A stretch of DNA of 64,000 nucleotides from Saprospiraceae bacterium (GTDB lineage Bacteria; Bacteroidota; Bacteroidia; Chitinophagales; Saprospiraceae), in assembly GCA_020631235.1 (NCBI GenBank), contig JAHDHQ010000001.1, positions 113,858 through 177,857 of the forward strand, given 5' to 3'. The notes beneath the pieces were generated by a model, which was not told where the DNA came from, did no database searches, and worked only from the letters and a program-made list of their open reading frames with translations. The translations under genes were made by a program, and so were the position numbers. Shown here piece after piece: positions 53,701-61,125 of the stretch; positions within the stretch are counted from its first letter, which is position 1; each line of letters starts with the position of its first letter.

Positions 53701-53881
53701 ACCCTGCATTACAGTTTGATGAGAAGCATGTCCAGGTATTTGTCTTTGGGTAGATCTGTAGGCTTGGGGTTTTGTCATTGTGCCAAGGACAACAAAGGCG
53801 GTGGTTTCTATCTGGGGTGAAGTTGTAATGGGAAAGAACAGAAGTAAGTGAAAGTTGGGCTTTGACCTCTTGGATTTCCAT
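53672..53881 (-). pseudogene. Truncated DnaG-like CHC2 zinc-finger primase fragment
   Basis: LTSVLSHYNFTPDRNHRLCCPWHNDKTPSLQIYPKTNTWTCFSSNCNAGSGDQID, then abrupt stop. Confidence 0.75.
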
Positions 53882-54000
53882 AGAACTAAATTTTAACAAA
53901 AATTTCTTACTATAAGCATACTTGCTCACAAATATAGCAAACTTAGTTTCATAAAAACAAGCACTTTGTACTATTAATAGACTCAGATGCTTACATAAGC

Positions 54001-54031
54001 TTGTAAATACTATGCATCATAGCTATCTTTG
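54001..54031 (+). promoter_or_regulatory. Promoter with embedded palindromic operator for XRE gene
   Basis: TTG (54001), N20, TATCTTTG (54024-54031); CTATG-CAT-CATAG palindrome (54010-54022) in between. Confidence 0.55.
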
Positions 54032-54063
54032 TATAAGCATTCATAGCATAAATAATTAGTTAT

Positions 54064-54411
54064 ATGGCTTTCAAAGACAGATTAAAGCAAGAAAGAACAG
54101 GAAAGGGATTATCTCAAAGCAAGCTTGCTGACATCGTTGGTGTACATGTCACAAATATCTCTCGGTATGAAAGGGGTGAAAATAAGCCAACCACTGAAGT
54201 GCTTTCTAAACTTGCTAATGCTTTGTCTGTTTCAGCTGACTTTCTTATGAGTGGTACAATAGAAGAAAATGCTACCAAGTCTATTTCTGATAAAGAACTG
54301 CTCGAACAGTTTAAAAAAGTAGAGCAGCTCCCCAATCAAAAGAAGCTACTCGTTAAAGAATTTCTTGATGCCTTTATTATGAAAGCGGAACTGCAATCGA
54401 AGTTTGTGTAA
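54064..54411 (+). CDS. XRE-family transcriptional regulator
   Basis: FKDRLKQERTGKGLSQSKLADIVGVHVTNISRYERGENKPTTEVLSKLANALSVSADFLM. Confidence 0.9.
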   Translation: MAFKDRLKQERTGKGLSQSKLADIVGVHVTNISRYERGENKPTTEVLSKLANALSVSADFLMSGTIEENATKSISDKELLEQFKKVEQLPNQKKLLVKEFLDAFIMKAELQSKFV

Positions 54412-54485
54412 TAAAACCTTTGTATTTTTACAAGAGCTTCTGTATCTGTTATAACAGTTGTAGACGGGATATCTTTCTCAAAAAA

Positions 54486-54908
54486 TCATCTTCTGGAATA
54501 GGTTTTAAGAACTAAATAGCAAAAAATTATGAGTTTAAAACCTATTCCTAGGTAAGAAATTGTCCCAAGGAACTTCAAAATTGTCAACCTAGACAGTTGA
54601 TCGTCAGCAGCAATCAATTGATTTGAATACCTAAGATAATATAACAAAGCTAGAAGAATCATTGCAAAGAAAATAAGAATCCAAAATATAGTTCTATGGA
54701 ACTCTTCTTTCAAGATAAGTTTTTCAATCGCAAAAATCAATAAACAGCCAATCACTAATAATTCAAGCCCAATAAAGAAATAAACCTCTTTTATTGTTTT
54801 TATATCAACAAAATAATCAAGAATAATTGGAGATACAACTGCAATTTTATCTAAGACAAAATAGAATAATACACCTAAAATAAACCACCTAAGATTTTGA
54901 GTTTCCAT
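54486..54908 (-). CDS. Four-TM membrane protein, putative immunity to the RHS toxin
   Basis: Four hydrophobic segments; starts 5 bp after the RHS C-terminal stop. Confidence 0.6.
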   Translation of the reverse strand: METQNLRWFILGVLFYFVLDKIAVVSPIILDYFVDIKTIKEVYFFIGLELLVIGCLLIFAIEKLILKEEFHRTIFWILIFFAMILLALLYYLRYSNQLIAADDQLSRLTILKFLGTISYLGIGFKLIIFCYLVLKTYSRR

Positions 54909-54913
54909 AATGA

Positions 54914-56341
54914 CTAAAATTTTAAAATAACTCTCTCTTTTATTAAAATATCTGGATGAAATGATTGAATAGCCTCCATATCATACTTCGGCGAATTATT
55001 TTGAAGTTGTGGATTAAACATATTCATTTTCCCTTCCTTTCTATGTCTTACTCCAATTTTTCTGCCCTGTAAACTTTGAGTGGAGAACTCACGTTGATCC
55101 ATCCCTACCATGAAATCCATTCCAGGCTGTGATTTTTCATCTTTATAGCCAGTTAAATAGCCAGAATGAAATCCTGCATCTCCGTACGCAGATCCTACGG
55201 GGAAGCCTCCGTAAGCATTTTCCTCTAAGTCATTGAGGTTAAAGCCATTTGATTCACCTATTTCATGATTCGCTTGAATGTCTGATTCTTGCCCGTCCTG
55301 TACTAGGTCCACAATGTCATTCTCAAAATTTGCCATATTATTCTCAGTGATTACAAAGACTTCATCACTGCCATCTTTTGTTTCTATCAGAGTATTTCCT
55401 TGCTCATCGACAAATTTGGTTTCTATCCCATCAATCTTCATTGCAAACATACCTGTGGGATCGATTAGGTTAATCGGATTATTATGCACATAGTGGTATG
55501 GATTCCAAGTTGGAAACTGATCAGCTAGCGGATCTATCTGTAAAAACCTTCCTATACTCGGATCATAGAACCTAGCGCCATAATCATACCACCCCAAATC
55601 TAATTGACTAATAAACTCTTTGCCATTATATAAATACTTGTTATCCTCTCCAAATTCTGGCGCCCAAGTTCCTTCCATAGACATTCCAAATGGGTAATAA
55701 TGATTAGATGACAACAACTCATCTTCTTCTGGTGCATCTTCATCTACTAAAATCGAATTATTATTATCCTTATCTGCAAAACGGACTCTTGTATTACCTA
55801 AGTGATCATTTAAGTACCATTCAAAGTATTCTCCTACTGGAGCATCATTTTCGTCTCTTTCATAGACATAGCGGCCTTCTTCATGGTAGATCGCTTCTAG
55901 CTGATTATCTTTATACTCAACGCCATTAAGATAATGATAAGTGGTGGTTTCTCCACTGTTTTCATTAATAATTGTTTTGTACTTTATACCGTCCGCATCA
56001 TAAAAGTGTTCTATCGTTCCATCATCCATTTGAATAAATGAAGGCAGGTCATTGTAGGTATATTGTATGTTGTTTATTCCTTTACCTGTATCACTGGTTA
56101 GATTTCCCGTGTTGTCGTAACCATAAGTGCTTCCTGCGGATGCATAACCTTTTTCAGGATTTGATGATTCATTTATTCCTGTTAAAAGACTTGTACCTGC
56201 ATATGAATACTTAAGCTTGTCTATAGGTCCATAGGTTGGTATATCATCATTATCTATAGACAATAGACCATTTCTTGAGAGCGATGATATGTTTCCTAGT
56301 GGATCATAGCCACCTATCATTACATTGTATGCAGGATCAGC
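54914..56341 (-). CDS. RHS core and C-terminal toxin region (downstream part of split RHS gene)
   Basis: YYPFGMSMEG...YLYNGKEFISQLDLGWYDYGARFYDPSIGRFLQIDPLADQFPTWNPYHYVHNNPINLIDPTGM, then a variable tail. Confidence 0.88.
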   Translation of the reverse strand, partial: ADPAYNVMIGGYDPLGNISSLSRNGLLSIDNDDIPTYGPIDKLKYSYAGTSLLTGINESSNPEKGYASAGSTYGYDNTGNLTSDTGKGINNIQYTYNDLPSFIQMDDGTIEHFYDADGIKYKTIINENSGETTTYHYLNGVEYKDNQLEAIYHEEGRYVYERDENDAPVGEYFEWYLNDHLGNTRVRFADKDNNNSILVDEDAPEEDELLSSNHYYPFGMSMEGTWAPEFGEDNKYLYNGKEFISQLDLGWYDYGARFYDPSIGRFLQIDPLADQFPTWNPYHYVHNNPINLIDPTGMFAMKIDGIETKFVDEQGNTLIETKDGSDEVFVITENNMANFENDIVDLVQDGQESDIQANHEIGESNGFNLNDLEENAYGGFPVGSAYGDAGFHSGYLTGYKDEKSQPGMDFMVGMDQREFSTQSLQGRKIGVRHRKEGKMNMFNPQLQNNSPKYDMEAIQSFHPDILIKERVILKF

Positions 56342-59300
56342 TCATAATTCACATTCTTCAGTTGAAAATTTACCATAGTTGGCTTTTCTTAAAAGATCTA
56401 CCGGATCGTAGGTAAATCCATAGGCCATTTGGTCTTCACCTTTTACTCTCCATTTCATCCAAGAAATATTGCCATTATATTGTGGTGGAGCTGATAATGC
56501 AGCATTACCTTTATCGTAAAATATCTCCATTCCAAATAATGGCGCTGCTGGTTGTGGACCTGAGCTTGCCTGCAATGCATTTTGTATTTCATGATACATA
56601 ATATCTGCTAATTGGGGCGGATGCTGATCATTTTCAAGACATAAAATAATTTGTTCGACGATGTAGGTCAATATTTGTTCTTCGTCATTATTATTATAAT
56701 TGATAATTACTTCGAATTGATTAGGTAAAGCATTATCTGTTCCAGCCTGCCATCCAAATAATCCCGCTGTAAACACGCGTTCTGTCCCTTGATTATTAAA
56801 TGTTTGATCTCTCGAAGTCAATTCTATGTATGTAGGTATTTGTTGGTCTATTTCTGTGCAATTAAAAGCCACCGACAATTGTGTTATGCGCTTATCATCA
56901 TCCCCATGACCAAAGTCAAATAAATCTTCACAATCATCTTCCGGTAAGATAGGTCCACATGGATCTTCGTCATAAGTGGCATCTACACTATTTATTTTAG
57001 TCAGCCATCCTCGCGGGTTGTATTGATAGTCTATTTGTTGGATACCGTTGCCAATGATCTTCTGAGTGAGATAGTCATTATTGTTATAGCTTAGTGCGTT
57101 TAGGGTAGTTGCTTGACCATTAATCTTTGCTGTAGTTGACTCGAGACGAAGTCCTTTATCATATGCAAAATCTTTAACCGATGTGGTTGTAGGGCCAAAA
57201 CCATTTACATTAGTTTTTTCTTGCAGGACATTTCCGGCATCGTCATAATTCAGCTGTACAATACTTGACAATCCATCCAAAGATGCGTTAATGGTATTTA
57301 TCGAAACTCTTCCGATATCATCGTATACAAAAGAAGAGGTAGCATATCCAGGATTATTCATCATTTTACTTTCGGCATTTTTCACTCTACCTGACACTCC
57401 ATCTTGCACAAAGGATTTAATAACCTGACTACCTGCGGATGATGTGAGAAGAAAATCATTATAAATAGGATCGTAATCGTGAATCAATTGGGTCCCATTT
57501 GGTAAATCTTCAATTGCAATTTGATCAAAATTATTATACTGGTAATTGTAAGTACCCTTGTCTGGAATTGTTTTCGAAGCTAACAAACCATCACTGTAGT
57601 AAGTATATGTGTATGGGGATCCTGAAGGAGGATTTATCTGGGTTACCTGATCTCTATCATCATATTGATAAGAAGTAGTTAAGTTTAATGCCCCGAAGCC
57701 ATTTATTTGTTTTAATTGCCTACTAAATGCATCATTTATTGTAATCGATGAATTTCCATTTTCATCAGTGGTTTTTACAGCCATTTGATTTTCAATAACT
57801 AAATAATCCATTAAGATGGATTTTGTGGAACCTGCAGGTGTTGTACTGATCATTCTATTTAATGGAGAATTTTCATAAGAACTGCTAGTTGTTCCACCGG
57901 TTAGAGGATCGTTTGTTGCAATTACTCTACCAGCAGCATCATACGATTGAGTTAATACATAGTCTGATCCATCCTGAAAATACCCAGGTATGGTTTGTTT
58001 AATCATACGGCCAAATCCATCTAAAGTTTGACTGGTGCTCAATGAAGATGTCCCATCCGAATAGCTAATGGTCGTATTAAACAGATTTTCTCCACCTGAG
58101 GCCAATCCATAGACATAATCATAGTCGCTTGTTTGTCGACCATTAAGGGCAACCATTTGGCTTAATCTACCCAGTCCATCGTATGTGTAGTTACTTGTTA
58201 TTCCTTGATGATCTGTTTGACTTGTCAGCTGTCTTAAATTATTATAACTATACGTCCAGTTTCTAGCTCCATACGATTTACTCATTACTAGACCATAGTT
58301 AGGACCAGATCCCCAAGTTAAAATTTCCGGTTGAGCTTGTGTATTTCTTTGTATTTCGTCTGGATAAGAATCTCCATTGGTATAGTTTAGTGAGACCAGT
58401 TCTTTCCATGATCCATCTATATTGGCTGAGTAATATTTTGTTGGTAATAATTGGGTATAAGAATTATTAAATTCTATTTTGGTTCCTCCACCATGCCCTC
58501 CATTCACAGTAGTTTCTAATGGGACAGAAACCATATTTTTACTAATGAGAACTGAATTTGAAAGATCATTAGCATACTTATTTTCAATAAGCTTAGTGGT
58601 TTGGGGTCCAGATATTTCTTGGGATATTAAATTGTAATAAAGGTTTGTATAGCTATTTGATGTAATTGTTTCGACAAAGCTAGAACCGTCCAATGCAAAT
58701 GTTTTTGTACTAGTATTGTCTAAGGTTACCCATTTTGAATAATGGTGATAAGGGTTATTAATCACAGGGTTTATGGATGAACAAGATGGATTAGCAGGAT
58801 TATGAGATACCGCATATCCGGTAACAATATTTAGATTGTCTCCTGAATCCTCCCTATATGAATACTCATTGGTGATTTCTTGAACGAGTTTCCCAGAATC
58901 GTTAAATATCTTTCTACTTTCTAAATGACCTCTTCCATATTCATGACTTGTAATTTGAGGTAAGGGGAATCCTGCAGCTCCACTGTCACCTTTATACGAA
59001 TAGTTATCTAATTCTAAAGAGCCATCTTTATTTGTCACTTGCACATCCTTATACATTATATGGCTTCCTTTTGTTACCATACCATTAAATAAATTTGAAG
59101 AAACTATAGTCTTCATTTTACAAGTAGGACAGCTTAAATCACAATCTTCTAAGACAGCCTGCTGGAAATTATATGAGTAGATAAGTGGCGCATTTAACCT
59201 TCCGCTTGAATGTGCATTTATATCCTTATATGAAAAAGACATTGTCCCATCATTGTCTTTAATTTCCTTAACCCTTGCTCCACCAGCTAAAAAGGGTCCG

Positions 59301-61090
59301 AAAATTGGGTTCCCATTATCGTCTAACTCATACTTTTGATATGTTAAAAAATAACTCATGCAACAATATCCCAATTCAGCCTCTAACACAACTAGATAAT
59401 TTCCTTCATTCAAAGCCAAAGTTGCAGAATTTCCATTTAGTCCTGTCAATCCAAAAGATTGAATTAAATTTCCACTACTATCGAGAATTTTTATAGTTCC
59501 TGAAAACTCACCTGGGATTTGAGGAAAATAGTTCCTCCAATCAAAAGAAATTGTTTGATCAAAATCTAATGTAAACGGGAATGTTTGAATTTCATCTTGC
59601 AATAATGGAAGACCACATAAAGTATTCACTACATCTTGGCATCCAAAACAAGCTGATTCATAATCTTCATAAGTTGAATAATTGGGTGTAAAGCCTCCTT
59701 CAGATATATAATTATAATCGTGAGGTTCGTAGGTTATTTCATAATTTAATCCTAATGGGTTTTGGACTTTATATAATAATCCGGAGATTGCACCCTCTGG
59801 GTGTGCCTCTCTATTTCCAAAATGAGGACTATTTGTGTGATTGTCTCCCTCAATTTTAGGTAATAAAGTAGCATTGGTTTCTTTTTTATTATAATATCCC
59901 CAGTGATCTTGGGCATTACTTAATCTAGAAGGCAATTTATAGATATTACTAAGTTCATGTAAATAGTTGAATTTATAAGGTGGAAGGCCAGCACTTGGAC
60001 CGCTTTCACTAATTTGCTTTAAAATCAAACGATCATTGTAAAAGTGGTCATAAGTAAATGAAAAAGTTCTGTAACTCGTTCCATTTCGAAGAATTGAAAT
60101 GTTGTTTAACTTGACTTGGCCTTCAACTCCATTATTTTTTTCGGCTTGAGAATAGCTAAATAATGCTCTTTCATTATTTGTGATAATGGATGAAATCTGA
60201 ATGTTTTCATTGGATGTAAATGAGTTTTGTGATGAGATTGGCAATATATTTTCAACAAGGCTTGTGGGTAATGAACTGCATGATGGTGCTCCCTGGCACC
60301 CCGATTGAACACTGAAAGAATAAGATCTAGAACTTATATATGTCAATTCAGGTATTTCTCGATTAGTTTTGTAGTTTATTATGGCATACTCACCATTTGG
60401 ATGATTTATCCTAGTTAAGTACCAAGCTGTTATTCCATTAGAAGTAACTGCATCATTATTTGAATTAGTGCTATATTCTATTTTTTTGAAATAATATTTA
60501 ATTCCTTTTGGATCCACAGCTTCCCAGGTATCATGCGGAAAACCAGGTATTTTATTGAATTTAATTGCCGATTTATTTAATTGAACTATCTCTCCAGCTC
60601 GGTTATAAACAAATTTTCCAGAATATCCGCCAAAATTATATGAAAAAAGATCTGGATCAAAATCTAGTTGACTCCAATCTGTAGTTGGTTGTGGTGAAAC
60701 ATTTGGATTATAATCATTATTTAACCATCCTTGATTATAATCAAAGTCGTCTTTGCTTATAATTGTTCTGCTGATGACCCCACCAGCATTTAAACTCCAT
60801 CCTAAGCCAATGTTTGAAGCCACTTGATCTACTCTAATTCCATTTGTTGCATAAGAAGCTGAAATGGGTATAGAGAAACCATTTTGTGACAGTGTATATA
60901 AAGGAATTGAAATATTAAGTGCGCCAGTAGAACGATCTACACCGACATCGCTTGAAACAGTCATCGATTTAGCACTCGGTGAGGCTGGTAATACTTCAGA
61001 AAAACTAGCAGCGCTTTCTATCTGTTCGTTTTGAGCAAATAAAGATATGGTACAGAAAAGGAGTATATATGTTATTATGTTAGTGTTCAT
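56342..61090 (-). CDS. RHS/YD-repeat protein, N-terminal part, ends at in-frame TGA
   Basis: Signal peptide MNTNIITYILLFCTISLFAQ (ATG 61090); YD repeats (SYNNLRQLTSQTDHQGITSNYTYDGLGRLSQMVALNGR). Confidence 0.9.
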   Translation of the reverse strand: MNTNIITYILLFCTISLFAQNEQIESAASFSEVLPASPSAKSMTVSSDVGVDRSTGALNISIPLYTLSQNGFSIPISASYATNGIRVDQVASNIGLGWSLNAGGVISRTIISKDDFDYNQGWLNNDYNPNVSPQPTTDWSQLDFDPDLFSYNFGGYSGKFVYNRAGEIVQLNKSAIKFNKIPGFPHDTWEAVDPKGIKYYFKKIEYSTNSNNDAVTSNGITAWYLTRINHPNGEYAIINYKTNREIPELTYISSRSYSFSVQSGCQGAPSCSSLPTSLVENILPISSQNSFTSNENIQISSIITNNERALFSYSQAEKNNGVEGQVKLNNISILRNGTSYRTFSFTYDHFYNDRLILKQISESGPSAGLPPYKFNYLHELSNIYKLPSRLSNAQDHWGYYNKKETNATLLPKIEGDNHTNSPHFGNREAHPEGAISGLLYKVQNPLGLNYEITYEPHDYNYISEGGFTPNYSTYEDYESACFGCQDVVNTLCGLPLLQDEIQTFPFTLDFDQTISFDWRNYFPQIPGEFSGTIKILDSSGNLIQSFGLTGLNGNSATLALNEGNYLVVLEAELGYCCMSYFLTYQKYELDDNGNPIFGPFLAGGARVKEIKDNDGTMSFSYKDINAHSSGRLNAPLIYSYNFQQAVLEDCDLSCPTCKMKTIVSSNLFNGMVTKGSHIMYKDVQVTNKDGSLELDNYSYKGDSGAAGFPLPQITSHEYGRGHLESRKIFNDSGKLVQEITNEYSYREDSGDNLNIVTGYAVSHNPANPSCSSINPVINNPYHHYSKWVTLDNTSTKTFALDGSSFVETITSNSYTNLYYNLISQEISGPQTTKLIENKYANDLSNSVLISKNMVSVPLETTVNGGHGGGTKIEFNNSYTQLLPTKYYSANIDGSWKELVSLNYTNGDSYPDEIQRNTQAQPEILTWGSGPNYGLVMSKSYGARNWTYSYNNLRQLTSQTDHQGITSNYTYDGLGRLSQMVALNGRQTSDYDYVYGLASGGENLFNTTISYSDGTSSLSTSQTLDGFGRMIKQTIPGYFQDGSDYVLTQSYDAAGRVIATNDPLTGGTTSSSYENSPLNRMISTTPAGSTKSILMDYLVIENQMAVKTTDENGNSSITINDAFSRQLKQINGFGALNLTTSYQYDDRDQVTQINPPSGSPYTYTYYSDGLLASKTIPDKGTYNYQYNNFDQIAIEDLPNGTQLIHDYDPIYNDFLLTSSAGSQVIKSFVQDGVSGRVKNAESKMMNNPGYATSSFVYDDIGRVSINTINASLDGLSSIVQLNYDDAGNVLQEKTNVNGFGPTTTSVKDFAYDKGLRLESTTAKINGQATTLNALSYNNNDYLTQKIIGNGIQQIDYQYNPRGWLTKINSVDATYDEDPCGPILPEDDCEDLFDFGHGDDDKRITQLSVAFNCTEIDQQIPTYIELTSRDQTFNNQGTERVFTAGLFGWQAGTDNALPNQFEVIINYNNNDEEQILTYIVEQIILCLENDQHPPQLADIMYHEIQNALQASSGPQPAAPLFGMEIFYDKGNAALSAPPQYNGNISWMKWRVKGEDQMAYGFTYDPVDLLRKANYGKFSTEECEL

Positions 61091-61125
61091 GTTGTTTGTT
61101 TTTTGGAAGTTTGAGATTCTCACTT

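Noticed and set aside
56342-56344. Selenocysteine or alternative genetic code explanation for the RHS TGA
   Set aside because: No obvious SECIS-like hairpin just downstream by eye, and the other long ORFs in the window use TGA as normal stop; not formally excluded
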